The notes beneath the pieces are model-generated. The model was not told the DNA's origin, did no database searches, and saw only the letters and a program-made list of their open reading frames with translations. Shown here piece by piece: positions 7,758-16,608 of a stretch of DNA of 64,000 nucleotides (positions within the stretch are counted from its first letter, which is position 1; each line of letters starts with the position of its first letter). Position numbers and translations under genes: made by a program. Source of the DNA: Pseudoalteromonas sp. XMcav2-N (GTDB lineage: Bacteria > Pseudomonadota > Gammaproteobacteria > Enterobacterales > Alteromonadaceae); contig NZ_JAMXSF010000007.1 in the NCBI RefSeq assembly GCF_024124545.1, positions 124,001 to 188,000 on the forward strand. Reading direction: 5' to 3'.

Positions 7758-7961
7758 ATGAACAAACTCATGATCACAGCAGTATTGATGATGGCCAGCC
7801 TGGGTGCACATGCCGCAAGCACATTCTCATCATTCGACAAAAATGACGATGGATTTATCAGTAAGTCGGAAGCGGCAGTATCAACGGAATTGAGTTCTGA
7901 ATTCGATAAACTCGACAGCAATGGCGATGGCAAACTGTCTAAGCAGGAGTTTCGCCTGTAA
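7758..7961 (+). CDS. Secreted EF-hand mini-protein 4
   Basis: A 67-residue exported protein with signal peptide MNKLMITAVLMMASLGAHAA and EF-hand loops DKNDDGFISKSE and DSNGDGKLSKQE. The signal peptide and loops closely match gene 3, so the two arose by a recent tandem duplication. AAGGAG lies before the ATG. A strong terminator follows 78 bp downstream, ending the operon. Confidence 0.9.
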   Translation: MNKLMITAVLMMASLGAHAASTFSSFDKNDDGFISKSEAAVSTELSSEFDKLDSNGDGKLSKQEFRL

Positions 7962-8038
7962 CTGCCTGACATAACACAGGCACACTCCCAATTTTGTATT
8001 TTTTTACGCAACAGTCTTCATGGATCCTTCCATGAGCC

Positions 8039-8064
8039 AAGGCTCCTGATAAGGGAGCCTTTTT
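8039..8064 (+). terminator. Rho-independent terminator of the EF-hand operon
   Basis: AAGGCTCC (8039-8046), loop TGATAAG, GGAGCCTT (8054-8061), continuing into a run of T to 8064. A second small hairpin, TCATGGA/TCCATGA (8018-8035), lies just upstream. Confidence 0.85.
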
Positions 8065-8070
8065 CGTTTC

Positions 8071-8295
8071 TTATACCAATTTGCTTAATTAAGTGTTCTA
8101 TTTTGGGGCGAGAAAATATTGTCGATAACACCGCTCCCGCGTCCTGCTACCGCTGAGGCACCTACATCCATATAGGCGAGGCAAAAATTTGCGAACTTAT
8201 ACCTTAGGTAAAGGTTCTAAATGAGAAATTTTTAACGCCGTTAGCGTAATATTTGCTCCGTCAAATTGAACAGGTATTTAGTGAAATTGGCATTA
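8071..8295. repeat. MITE-like element with long imperfect terminal inverted repeats
   Basis: The left end (from 8071) and the reverse complement of the right end (from 8295) match over about 50 bases with mismatches: shared blocks include CCAATTT, TAA-TA, TGTTC, ATTT, GG and AAATATT. The total length is about 225 bp and there is no coding potential, as in a MITE. The right end runs into the following acetyltransferase gene, whose TAA stop (8293-8295) lies within the terminal repeat. Whether other genomic copies exist cannot be seen here. Confidence 0.55.
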
Positions 8296-8850
8296 CGCCG
8301 TTGCTGCCATTTTATGCTCACTGCGCAGCAGACCATACATATAGCCATCACAGTAGCCATGGCTGAACTTAAAGTGCTGGCGTAAATGTGCCTCCTGCTG
8401 CATGCCCAGTTTTTTCATCAGGCGCCAGGAAGCCTGGTTTTCAACCGCGCAGAATGCACAGATCTTGTTTAACCCGAACTGCGTAAAGGCAGTCTCTATA
8501 AGCGCGTTTGCAGCCTCAAAGGCATAGCCCTGGCCGATATATTTCTCGTTCAGGCGATACCCTATTTCAGCCGTTTTAGCGTTGTGACACAAAAACTTAT
8601 ACATGAGTTCGCCGACCAGAACATTGTCTTCGCGTCTGATAATGGCCAACAGTAGCCGTTCATGTTCCTTTGCCTGCCAGGGGGCGTTGGCCTGGTCAAT
8701 GCGGCTCTGAGCATCTGCCAATGTGGCCGGCTCGCCAATATATCTGGATGTATCCGGGTTACGTCTGCTCTCGTAAACGGCGTGCAGATCTTGTTGTTGT
8801 AACGGGCGGATCTCGAGGCGGGGAGTGTTAAAGTAGAGTTTATCGAACAT
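8293..8850 (-). CDS. RimJ/RimL-type GNAT acetyltransferase
   Basis: A 185-residue N-acetyltransferase of the RimJ/RimL group. The N-terminus TPRLEIRPLQQQDL is the typical first strand and helix; EIGYRLNEKYIGQGYAFEA holds the acetyl-CoA loop (G-Q-G-Y); VENQASWRLMKKLGMQQE is the usual late helix motif (N-x-x-S-x-x-x-x-K-x-G). Relatives acetylate ribosomal protein N-termini, amino sugars or antibiotics; the substrate here is unknown. The start is ATG 8848-8850 with GGGA six bases upstream; a TTG 12 bases earlier is less likely. Its stop codon is inside the MITE-like element, so the 3' end may have been changed by that insertion. Confidence 0.85.
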   Translation of the reverse strand: MFDKLYFNTPRLEIRPLQQQDLHAVYESRRNPDTSRYIGEPATLADAQSRIDQANAPWQAKEHERLLLAIIRREDNVLVGELMYKFLCHNAKTAEIGYRLNEKYIGQGYAFEAANALIETAFTQFGLNKICAFCAVENQASWRLMKKLGMQQEAHLRQHFKFSHGYCDGYMYGLLRSEHKMAATA

Positions 8851-8873
8851 AACTGATCCCAAAAATAACGTCC

Positions 8874-10076
8874 TTAAATGTGTTCAAAGTGAGGTCGCTG
8901 AGTGCGTATGGTTTGCCAGCTTATTAACAGCAGTGCGGCGCACAATACGATCAACAGGGCGATGGTGTGTGTGTTGTCCGTCAGCCACTGGTTAACCAGC
9001 CAGGCTACCACAGAAAAAATCAATAATTCGATGGCTCCGACCAGTGCATTTGCCGTACCCGCCTGATTGGGGTAGAGCAAGCCGATTAAGTGCATGTAGC
9101 TGGGAAAATACCCGCCAAACACCAGCATGATAGCGGCATACGCCAGCAGTATGGCAAGTGCGCTGTCGCTGGCCAGCACAAAAGTCAACGCACTGAGTAA
9201 TAATGCCGGCCAAAGCCATAAAACAATCTTGAGATAACTCACGTGGTGCTGCAAAACCTTCGCGAATATCGCGCCCAATAACAAGCCGACCATAGGTAGC
9301 ATCATGGCTTGCCCGGTCTGACCGGTGGTAAAGCCAAAACGATCCTGAAGTAAGAACGGCAAATGCAGCTGGAGCGTTAAATACAAAAAGGTAGGTACCC
9401 ATTTTAGGCTGGCCAGAGAGAGAAACACCTGACACCTGACCATACTTTGGTAGTGTCGGAGCAGGCTTAGCGGGTTTATAGCCAATGACTGAGGCTTGTT
9501 TGCTTTTAGCAGGCTCAGGCCAAACACCGTAATAAACAGGTAATAAGTTGCAAGCACGACAGACAGCCCCTGCCATCCAAGCCAGCTGCTCAATGTGCCA
9601 CCCAGCAGTGGAGCAACTATGGCTGTGACACTGGCTGAGATGGCCACCGTCGCCATGGCACTTTTGAGCTTTGCGCCAGATAGATGCTGGGCCAGTAAAG
9701 TGCGGCTTATCAACACCGGTGACGCGGAGCCTGCGCCTTGTAATATTCGACCAATTAAAAAGGTACTGCTGTCAGGTGCTACGGCACATAACAGCGTACC
9801 GGTCAGCAAGATCACTTGCCCGGCTATGAACAATGGCCGATCACCGTATTTATCGCGAAGCGGACCGACAACCAGTTGCGCCGCACCAAGCGCAATAAAG
9901 TAACTGATTATCATGGCCTGACTCATACTATTTGATAGCAACAGGCTATCTGCAATATCGGGTAGAACAGGCATATAGACCTGACTGACCAGCTGCGAGC
10001 AGGACATAAGTAATACCGAAAGGTAGGTCAACAGATGCACTTGCGCTCCATTCTGAGGTTGATTAGACCTGCGCAC
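8874..10076 (-). CDS. Bcr/CflA-type MFS drug-efflux transporter
   Basis: A 400-residue inner-membrane transporter with about 12 predicted helices. The N-terminal half holds the drug:H+ antiporter signatures PVLPDIADSL at the end of helix 1 and GPLRDKYGDRPLFIAGQ between helices 2 and 3 (motif A), with GAGSASPVLISRTL in helix 4. This matches the Bcr/CflA family, which exports antibiotics or small metabolites by proton antiport. The start is a GTG at 10074-10076 with a weak ribosome site, so it is uncertain by some residues. It is transcribed away from a LysR gene 71 bp distant, which probably regulates it. Confidence 0.88.
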   Translation of the reverse strand: MRRSNQPQNGAQVHLLTYLSVLLMSCSQLVSQVYMPVLPDIADSLLLSNSMSQAMIISYFIALGAAQLVVGPLRDKYGDRPLFIAGQVILLTGTLLCAVAPDSSTFLIGRILQGAGSASPVLISRTLLAQHLSGAKLKSAMATVAISASVTAIVAPLLGGTLSSWLGWQGLSVVLATYYLFITVFGLSLLKANKPQSLAINPLSLLRHYQSMVRCQVFLSLASLKWVPTFLYLTLQLHLPFLLQDRFGFTTGQTGQAMMLPMVGLLLGAIFAKVLQHHVSYLKIVLWLWPALLLSALTFVLASDSALAILLAYAAIMLVFGGYFPSYMHLIGLLYPNQAGTANALVGAIELLIFSVVAWLVNQWLTDNTHTIALLIVLCAALLLISWQTIRTQRPHFEHI

Positions 10077-10126
10077 TATACGCCGCTTTCATTGTCCTAA
10101 AAATAAGGTAATAATTAAAATACTAT

Positions 10127-10139
10127 TTCCTATAAGGAA
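10127..10139. promoter_or_regulatory. Candidate LysR-type operator
   Basis: TTCCT-ATA-AGGAA, a 5-bp inverted repeat of the T-N11-A form typical of LysR sites, in the 71-bp divergent gap between the transporter and the LysR gene. It overlaps the ribosome-binding region of the LysR gene (AAGGA), which would allow autoregulation. Confidence 0.45.
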
Positions 10140-10147
10140 TCAATTAA

Positions 10148-11023
10148 GTGGATTGGTTAACGGCAACACGGAGTTTTTGCGTTCTGGCGGAGCTGGGAAG
10201 CTTTACTAAAGCGGCGGAACATCAGGGTGTATCAGCGTCTGCTATGAGCAAACGCATTGACTGGCTGGAAAGGCACTTGGGACAAAGTTTGTTTATTCGC
10301 ACCACCCGGCAGGTTAATCTGACGGAGCAAGGACAGCACTTTTTTCCTCGTGCCAGAGATTGGCTGGCGCAATTTGAAGCACTGGTTGAAAGCGCTCAGT
10401 CTGAACCATGCGAGCTCCAGGGAAGCCTGAAGATTGCCGCCACACAGGCGGTGGGCAGTAGTGTGTTAATGCCTAAAATAGAGCAGTTTCTGGCGCAATA
10501 CCCGAAGATCACGATTCATCTGAATGTTCTGGCACCAGGAGAGCCACCTGATCTTCAGCACGATGTGGTGATCACCAGGTACAATGAGTCATTTGATTCC
10601 GTGTCTCACAAAGGCACTCGTTTGTTTGACTATCAGATGCAGTTATTCGGTGCGCCTGAATATCTGGCACGCTGTGATGAGATAGCCAGCGTTGACGATC
10701 TGACACAGCACAAAATGTTGCTGAGCAGCTATTATCACAAAATTGGTGGGGTAGTGCTGGAAGATGGCCGGCTGTTTGAATTCACAAATTATAATTTTGT
10801 GACCGATCATCTGGATGCCATTTTAAAGGCCGCTGTGCAGGGAATAGGTCTGTTATTTATCGCGCCAAGCTATATTGAACGGGAACTAAGCTCCGGGGCA
10901 CTGGTCCCCATCTTGCCGGATATTCGCTCTGAGGTAAAACAACTCTGGGCTTATTACCCCAAGGCCAGCTATACCCCCCGTAAAACCAGGTTGTTTATTG
11001 AGCACCTTAAGGCTGCATTGTAA
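10148..11023 (+). CDS. LysR-family transcriptional regulator
   Basis: A 291-residue LysR-type regulator. The N-terminal winged helix-turn-helix is clear (FCVLAELGSFTKAAEHQGVS, then SAMSKRIDWLERHLGQSLFIRTTR), followed by a linker helix and a two-lobed effector-binding domain (about 90-290). The start is GTG 10148-10150, with AAGGA nine bases upstream. The divergent arrangement with an efflux transporter suggests it senses a transported compound and controls that gene and itself. The effector is unknown. Confidence 0.9.
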   Translation: MDWLTATRSFCVLAELGSFTKAAEHQGVSASAMSKRIDWLERHLGQSLFIRTTRQVNLTEQGQHFFPRARDWLAQFEALVESAQSEPCELQGSLKIAATQAVGSSVLMPKIEQFLAQYPKITIHLNVLAPGEPPDLQHDVVITRYNESFDSVSHKGTRLFDYQMQLFGAPEYLARCDEIASVDDLTQHKMLLSSYYHKIGGVVLEDGRLFEFTNYNFVTDHLDAILKAAVQGIGLLFIAPSYIERELSSGALVPILPDIRSEVKQLWAYYPKASYTPRKTRLFIEHLKAAL

Positions 11024-11355
11024 TACTGTGGAGGTGAACGTTTTTCAGGCGCAAAAATGACCCCGCCTCATGTATTAAGTGCAAGGTGATTAGATGAAAC
11101 GCATGAAAGCTTGCGAATGGGCATGTCTGGATTGTGAATCCTATCTTGTAACAGAACTCGTCGATTTTTAAGTTAAACCGCTTTAATTCCCGGCCTGTTC
11201 AGTCATCCCGGCCAGCGAGCCGGGAACCACTTAGCAGTGAAAGGTAACTCAGGAGCGGACGGCCAGTAGAACCGCATCCAGAGCAGTTTTCAGAGGCACA
11301 CATACGTCATGCGTGGTGACAGAACTGGCCGACAAAATAACGCCGGCCGAATAGG
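11024..11355. other. 332-bp intergenic region
   Basis: This lies between the LysR gene (plus) and an outer-membrane protein gene (minus), which converge. It holds one possible 25-residue ORF (11094-11171) and a 7-bp GC-rich hairpin (TCCCGGC 11206-11212, GCCGGGA 11219-11225). I see no other gene, and no T-tract terminator. Confidence 0.6.
11094..11171 (+). CDS. Possible 25-residue cysteine-containing small ORF
   Basis: The ATG at 11094 follows AAGGTG by five bases, an acceptable ribosome site, and the frame runs 25 codons to TAA (11169-11171). The peptide begins MKRMKACEWACLDCES and carries three Cys in nine residues. There is no homology I recognise. It could be a small real protein or chance; the ribosome site is the only positive evidence. 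Confidence 0.2.
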   Translation: MKRMKACEWACLDCESYLVTELVDF

Positions 11356-11949
11356 TTAAAAGCGGTAAGTCAGACCAATGTTTAACTGGAACTGATTGAG
11401 CACATCGCCGTCAAAATGCCACGCACAGACATCCTCGTCGCTGCCATTACAGCTAACCTTAGAGGAGTTTTTGATAGACGAAGCCAGCCAGCGTAACTCT
11501 GTCAGAGCGCTGAACCCGGCACCCAAATCATATTTAAGACCGCCATAAAAACCCGCGGCAAAAAAGTGGTCGGGCTCTTCGAAGTTAGGGGTGACCTTGT
11601 TCACACCAATTTGCGCACCAATGTAGCTGTCCAGATTATCCGTAATGTCCACATCTATGGCGCTTTGAAACATCAAATACTCCATATCCACCTTGTAGAT
11701 AGGGGAATCCTCGAATTCGGTTTCGACCATACTGTAAAAAAAGCCGTAGCGCTTTTTATCCAAATAGCGATCAAAGCTGATACCAAAATGCATTTCGTCA
11801 GCCAGATCCACGACCTGGTTTTGACTGGTATGTAAATCCTGACTGCTGTTTTGGCCACCGTAAAGAGTGACGCCAAAGCCCATGTTAGATGCCAAAGCTG
11901 AGCCTGAGAACAGCCCTAAACCAAGTGCTAACCACACATAGCTGCGCAT
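11356..11949 (-). CDS. Small outer-membrane beta-barrel protein
   Basis: A 197-residue exported protein. The signal peptide MRSYVWLALGLGLFSGSALA is followed by alternating hydrophobic/polar strands with aromatic girdles and ends in LNIGLTYRF, the C-terminal Phe signature recognised by the BAM complex. The length and strand count fit an eight-stranded barrel of the OmpA/OmpX/OmpW size class. Two Cys (in KVSCNGSDEDVCAWHF) lie in a predicted loop and may form a disulfide. Function unknown. AAGGA lies eight bases before the ATG. It is divergent from the OsmC-YcaO gene. Confidence 0.8.
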   Translation of the reverse strand: MRSYVWLALGLGLFSGSALASNMGFGVTLYGGQNSSQDLHTSQNQVVDLADEMHFGISFDRYLDKKRYGFFYSMVETEFEDSPIYKVDMEYLMFQSAIDVDITDNLDSYIGAQIGVNKVTPNFEEPDHFFAAGFYGGLKYDLGAGFSALTELRWLASSIKNSSKVSCNGSDEDVCAWHFDGDVLNQFQLNIGLTYRF

Positions 11950-12143
11950 AATAAATCCTTGTTATCTCGTGTGTTGTTGGATGAGTTTAATTGCCAAGAA
12001 AGTAACATGCCTGTGCATCTAATAACAGGCATTTAGCGACTTAATTTACTTCGGTTTGTAGATTTGTTGCATCAGCATTGGCGCCGCCTTGCAACCTCAA
12101 GTACAATGTGGGTTTTCGATTGCAATACACCGGAACCTTCCCC

Positions 12144-14327
12144 ATGGAAATCAAAGTAAATTATCTCGATAATCTTCGAATTGACGCCAGATTCGACGAT
12201 TTTTCTGTCATTGCCGACCAGCCTATTCGCTATAAAGGCGATGGCTCAGCCCCCAGCCCGTTCGACTATTTTCTGGCTTCGTCTGCGCTGTGTGCGGCTT
12301 ACTTTGTGAAAGTGTATTGTAATGCGCGGGATATTCCGACCGACGGTATCCGCGTGGCACAGAACAACATTGTTGACCCCGAAAACCGTTATAACCAGAT
12401 CTTTAAAATTCAGGTAGAGCTGCCAGAGAGCATCTCTGAAAAAGACCGTCTGGGCATTTTGCGCTCTATTGACCGCTGTACTGTGAAAAAAGTGATCCAG
12501 ACCGGTCCTGAGTTTCAGGTTGAAGCGGTAGAGAGCCTGGATGATGATGCACAGGCTATGTTGATGGTAAACACCGATTCAAATGCCAGCACTTTCATTC
12601 TGGGTAAAGACTTGCCACTGGAGCAAACCATCGCCAACATGACCGGCATTTTGTCTGATCTGGGCATGAAAATCGAAGTGGCGTCGTGGCGTAACATTGT
12701 GCCTAACGTCTGGTCTTTACACATTCGTGATGCAGCATCACCGATGTGCTTTACCAATGGTAAAGGTGCCACTAAAGAAAGCGCGCTGTGCTCAGCACTG
12801 GGCGAGTTTATTGAGCGTTTGAATTGTAACTTTTTCTATAACGATCAGTTCTTTGGTGAAGAAATTGCCAGCGCTGAGTTTGTTCATTACCCCAATGAAA
12901 AGTGGTTTAAACCGGGTAATAACGATGAACTGCCAAGCGAAATCCTCGACGGCTACACGCGCGAAATCTACGATTCGGAAGGCGAGCTGCGCGGCTCAAA
13001 CCTGATAGACACTAACTCGGGCAACGTGGAGCGTGGGATTTGCTCTATTCCTTACACCCGTCACAGCGATGGTGAAACGGTTTACTTCCCGTCCAACCTG
13101 ATTGAAAACCTGTTTCTGAGTAACGGCATGAGCGCGGGTAACAACCTGTTTGAAGCCAAAGTGCAGTGTTTGTCTGAGATCTTTGAGCGTGCAGTGAAAA
13201 AGCAGATCATAGAACAGGAAATTGTGCTGCCGGACGTACCTGAAGACGTACTGGCCAAGTTCCCGGGCATTGTAGCGGGCATTAAAGGGCTTGAAGAGCA
13301 GGGCTTCCCGGTTGTGGTAAAAGACGCCTCTCTGGGCGGCCAGTTCCCGGTCATGTGTGTGACCCTGATGAACCCGAAAACCGGCGGTGTGTTTGCCTCT
13401 TTTGGTGCCCACCCAAGTCTGGAAGTTGCGCTGGAGCGCAGCCTGACCGAGCTGTTGCAGGGCCGCAGCTTTGAAGGTCTGAACGACGTACCAAAACCGA
13501 CCTTTAACAGCATGGCAGTGTCTGAGCCGGAGAACTTTGTTGAGCACTTCATTGATTCTACTGGTGTGATCTCCTGGCGCTTCTTCAGTGCCAAGCACGA
13601 TTATGAGTTTGTGGAGTGGGACTTCACGGGTACCAACGAAGAAGAGTGCGACAAACTGTTCGCCATTTTGAAAGACTTAGGTAAAGAAGCCTACATTGCT
13701 GAGTTTACCGATATGGGCACAGCGTGCCGTATTCTGGTACCTGGTTACTCAGAGGTTTACCCGGCCGAAGACTTAATCTGGGATAACACCAACAAAGCCC
13801 TGCAGTACCGCGAAGACATTCTGAACATTCACTCGCTGGAAGACGAAGCGCTGGCCGATTTGGTTAACCGCCTGGAAGAAAGCCAACTTGATAACTACAT
13901 CGACATCATCACTTTGATCGGCGTAGAGTTCGATGAAAACACGGTTTGGGGTCAGCTGACCATCTTAGAGCTGAAGATCCTGATCTATCTGGCGCTGGGC
14001 GACATTGAAGCGGCCATTGAGCTGGTCGAAACCTTCCTGCAATACAACGACAACACCGTTGAACGCGGCTTGTTCTACCAGGCAATGCACGCGACGCTGG
14101 AAGTAGCGTTAGACGAAGAGCTGGAAATTGAAGACTATATCCACAGCTTTACCCGCATGTTCGGCAAAGAAGTTATGGACGCCGTGATTGGCTCAATCAA
14201 CGGCGACGTGAAATTCTATGGCCTGACAGCAACCAACATGCAACTGGAAGGCCTGGACAAGCACCTGCGCTTAATCGATAGCTACAAAAAGCTCCACGCC
14301 GCACGCGCTAAGTTTGCCAAGGGGTAA
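12144..14327 (+). CDS. ycaO: OsmC-YcaO fusion protein (housekeeping-type YcaO)
   Basis: A 727-residue protein from the ATG at 12144 (the frame is open 22 codons further up, but MEIKVNYLDN is the natural OsmC start). Residues 1-135 are an OsmC-like domain (SPFDYFLASSALCAAYFVKVYC), with OsmC Cys-type residues. About 150-560 is a YcaO domain with ATP-binding motifs GKGATKESALCSALGEFIER and SNGMSAGNNLFEAKVQCLSE. The C-terminal ~130 residues are helical and TPR-like, as in E. coli YcaO, a protein linked to RimO-dependent methylthiolation of ribosomal protein S12. This is not a typical azole-forming YcaO, so it is probably not part of the peptide operon it faces. A strong hairpin follows. Confidence 0.88.
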   Translation: MEIKVNYLDNLRIDARFDDFSVIADQPIRYKGDGSAPSPFDYFLASSALCAAYFVKVYCNARDIPTDGIRVAQNNIVDPENRYNQIFKIQVELPESISEKDRLGILRSIDRCTVKKVIQTGPEFQVEAVESLDDDAQAMLMVNTDSNASTFILGKDLPLEQTIANMTGILSDLGMKIEVASWRNIVPNVWSLHIRDAASPMCFTNGKGATKESALCSALGEFIERLNCNFFYNDQFFGEEIASAEFVHYPNEKWFKPGNNDELPSEILDGYTREIYDSEGELRGSNLIDTNSGNVERGICSIPYTRHSDGETVYFPSNLIENLFLSNGMSAGNNLFEAKVQCLSEIFERAVKKQIIEQEIVLPDVPEDVLAKFPGIVAGIKGLEEQGFPVVVKDASLGGQFPVMCVTLMNPKTGGVFASFGAHPSLEVALERSLTELLQGRSFEGLNDVPKPTFNSMAVSEPENFVEHFIDSTGVISWRFFSAKHDYEFVEWDFTGTNEEECDKLFAILKDLGKEAYIAEFTDMGTACRILVPGYSEVYPAEDLIWDNTNKALQYREDILNIHSLEDEALADLVNRLEESQLDNYIDIITLIGVEFDENTVWGQLTILELKILIYLALGDIEAAIELVETFLQYNDNTVERGLFYQAMHATLEVALDEELEIEDYIHSFTRMFGKEVMDAVIGSINGDVKFYGLTATNMQLEGLDKHLRLIDSYKKLHAARAKFAKG

Positions 14328-14337
14328 CTAAGTATTA

Positions 14338-14373
14338 CTAAAGCCCGCAAGGTGAACTACCAGCGGGCTTTAG
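14338..14373 (+). terminator. Terminator after the OsmC-YcaO gene
   Basis: CTAAAGCCCGC (14338-14348) and GCGGGCTTTAG (14363-14373) form a perfect 11-bp stem with a 14-nt loop, 10 bp after the stop. The T-run is short (TTT). It may also stop transcripts of the converging peptide operon. Confidence 0.7.
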
Positions 14374-14588
14374 CTGTGGTGAGTAGGGCACAGAATTTTT
14401 GGCGAGGGTGAAGTACGTCGAACCGAGGTTCTGGGGTTATATAAACAGAGTATTCTCGCTACAAACACGCTCCTTTTTCACTTCAAATATACTCACTCTA
14501 TACAGTCATACCGGCCTTGAGCCTGTATCTTCCAATGGCCAGTGGGTGTTTCAATTTGAGTTATTCCCATCCGCCAGGGCCTACGGAA

Positions 14589-16595
14589 TTAAATATACAA
14601 CCCCTGCTGATTAATCGTCTGCTCGGTCAATGCTTCATCCAGCCAACCTAGTTTCACTGGTGTCTGGTAAAGCCTTGAATTACCTAGTTGTGGCCAGATA
14701 TGGCAAAGACCAGGGACAAAGATTTTAGCCGTACTCAGCGGAATGGGCGAGCGGGAATAGTCCAGTACCAGTGTTTCCATATCCAGGCTGTGTAGATGTT
14801 CAACAATGGCCAGAATGTCATCTTTCAGGTCACCGCTTTGAGTCAGTTTATAACTTCCCCTTGGTGCCTGCTCGTTTGGTAAAAGAAAGCTGTCATCTGT
14901 AATGGCATCAAAATCAAACGGTGCACCATTTTGGTCCCGGATAGGAATAAGCTGGCATAACTCTGTGAGCGCTCTTTGCGCCGCCATTTCTGGTTTTAAA
15001 TGACAGCCAAATCCAAATACATACCCCTGGGTTGCTTTGTTACGGCCAATGGCAGCCATGACGGGGACGCCGGTATCTACGGTGAGGTCCAGCACCCAGT
15101 AGTCGTGTTCAGTGGTGATGGTTTCGTGCAGCGGTTCCAGATAATCCGGGTCCAGACCGTTTAACTCAAACTGTGGGCGCGGCAGGCGGTTGTACCACCA
15201 GATAGCGGTTGCATCACGCTCAAGCAACTCAAATAAAGCCTGTAAAATGGCCTCTTCCAGATTATTACCAGCGGCACAGCCATTAGAATGCCATTTACCA
15301 AAGCGGTCTTCCTCAAACGGCGTGTTGGCAAAACAGCAAACGGTAGGCACGTAAACCTTTTCATCGAGCGTGAGCGACCACAGTGCGGTCCAATTGACGG
15401 CTTCCTCAGTATAAGGCAACGCAGCTTGTTTACGCTGAGATTCAGAATCAGCGGGGTCTGAGAAACGTGCGTATTGCTGCTCGCTGTAGGGCAACAACTG
15501 TGCAAAGTCATAACTGCGTGCATCAAGTTGTTGAGCCTGCGCCACCTGACTTGGCTCATCACCAATATACTGAGCGTTCTTGCGCTCTATTGCTTCACAC
15601 AAAGCGCTGGCTTTGGATTGTTCGTGCGTGACGCCTTTACCAAGGCAGGTTTGATTGAATTCATCGACATTGAGCGTGAGTAAGCTTTTATTCGGGCATT
15701 TGAAAAATGCGCTACGGTATATTTTTATTGCTTTTGAATCACTCAGAGTTGAAAGCTCATTAATTATGCCAATGCATCGGTTGATATAGGGAGATATTTT
15801 GCTGTTTGTTAGCTCTGGTTTCATGCTTCTCGAGCCGCCATCACGACCAAAAACTATCGGGCAGTTTTCTAGTGCAATTTTTGTTGACCATTGCTTTGCA
15901 TTCTCATGGCAGGAGCTAAATGGAAAAGTATCTATCTTTAAGTCATCAGACACGATGCATACTTGATCATTGGACAGCTGCTGTTTGGACACAACTAGCG
16001 CGAGTGCCTTGTCAATAAAGTTGCTTGATTTGCGATAGTACCGTGTTGTTGCATTATCAGAGTTTTGTAAAAAATAGGAATTCATGGGCAGGTTATTGGC
16101 CCTGAGTTTTACATAATACTCAAAATCACTTGCTGATTTTAAGGGCGGGCTAATAACAAGCAGATTGAAGAAGTCTTCGACTATAACCAGGCATTTATTA
16201 TGTGCCTGAAACGTTTGTGCCGATAGTTCTAGAATATCTTTTGTTATAACTAAATTACAACCAGATAAGTCGGTTTTCCTGATATCACGGTTTTCAACAA
16301 GCGCAACCTCGGAGCACTCTATGTCCTGTTCCCATACTTCTTCTGGTCCTTGCAGTGATATTACAAGCCCTGCTTGGATCAGGTTATCAAGATAATAATA
16401 GAACAAGGCTGATTCTTGTGGATCGTTAGATTTAAGAGCTATCTCTTGGCTCGTGTGCTTACCATCAATGTACTGAAAAAGTGGAAACCGATTGTGTTCC
16501 AAGACATAATTTTGACTGTAATGTGTTAGAAATACATTCCCTTGTTTGTCCGTGATGACGGTAAACTTAGGGTTCCACATTATAAAACTGCTCAT
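14589..16595 (-). CDS. TOMM cyclodehydratase: RRE / docking region fused to YcaO
   Basis: A 668-residue YcaO-type cyclodehydratase of thiazole/oxazole-modified peptide pathways. Residues 1-80 have the PqqD-like winged-helix pattern (MWNPKFTVITDKQGNVFLTH ... LFQYIDGKHTSQEI ... LDNLIQAGLV), which is a RiPP recognition element that binds a precursor leader. Residues 95-300 resemble a reduced E1-like scaffold without CxxC zinc ligands. Residues 305-668 are the YcaO ATPase: GKGVTHEQSKASALCEAIER (near 317), SNGCAAGNNLEEAILQALFE (near 431), LLERDATAIWW. It should activate amide bonds with ATP to cyclise Cys/Ser/Thr. The C-terminus lacks the PxPxP end seen in many relatives. It is the last gene of the operon. 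The YcaO half is GC-richer than the N-terminal half. Confidence 0.9.
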   Translation of the reverse strand: MSSFIMWNPKFTVITDKQGNVFLTHYSQNYVLEHNRFPLFQYIDGKHTSQEIALKSNDPQESALFYYYLDNLIQAGLVISLQGPEEVWEQDIECSEVALVENRDIRKTDLSGCNLVITKDILELSAQTFQAHNKCLVIVEDFFNLLVISPPLKSASDFEYYVKLRANNLPMNSYFLQNSDNATTRYYRKSSNFIDKALALVVSKQQLSNDQVCIVSDDLKIDTFPFSSCHENAKQWSTKIALENCPIVFGRDGGSRSMKPELTNSKISPYINRCIGIINELSTLSDSKAIKIYRSAFFKCPNKSLLTLNVDEFNQTCLGKGVTHEQSKASALCEAIERKNAQYIGDEPSQVAQAQQLDARSYDFAQLLPYSEQQYARFSDPADSESQRKQAALPYTEEAVNWTALWSLTLDEKVYVPTVCCFANTPFEEDRFGKWHSNGCAAGNNLEEAILQALFELLERDATAIWWYNRLPRPQFELNGLDPDYLEPLHETITTEHDYWVLDLTVDTGVPVMAAIGRNKATQGYVFGFGCHLKPEMAAQRALTELCQLIPIRDQNGAPFDFDAITDDSFLLPNEQAPRGSYKLTQSGDLKDDILAIVEHLHSLDMETLVLDYSRSPIPLSTAKIFVPGLCHIWPQLGNSRLYQTPVKLGWLDEALTEQTINQQGLYI

Positions 16596-16608
16596 TAGTC
16601 TTTTTCTC

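Noticed and set aside
12996..13598. A 200-codon minus-strand frame inside the OsmC-YcaO gene
   Set aside because: It is antisense to a conserved YcaO domain and encodes nothing recognisable.
14399..14614. A 71-codon plus-strand frame between the two YcaO genes
   Set aside because: There is no ribosome site or homology, and it runs into the end of the convergent cyclodehydratase gene.
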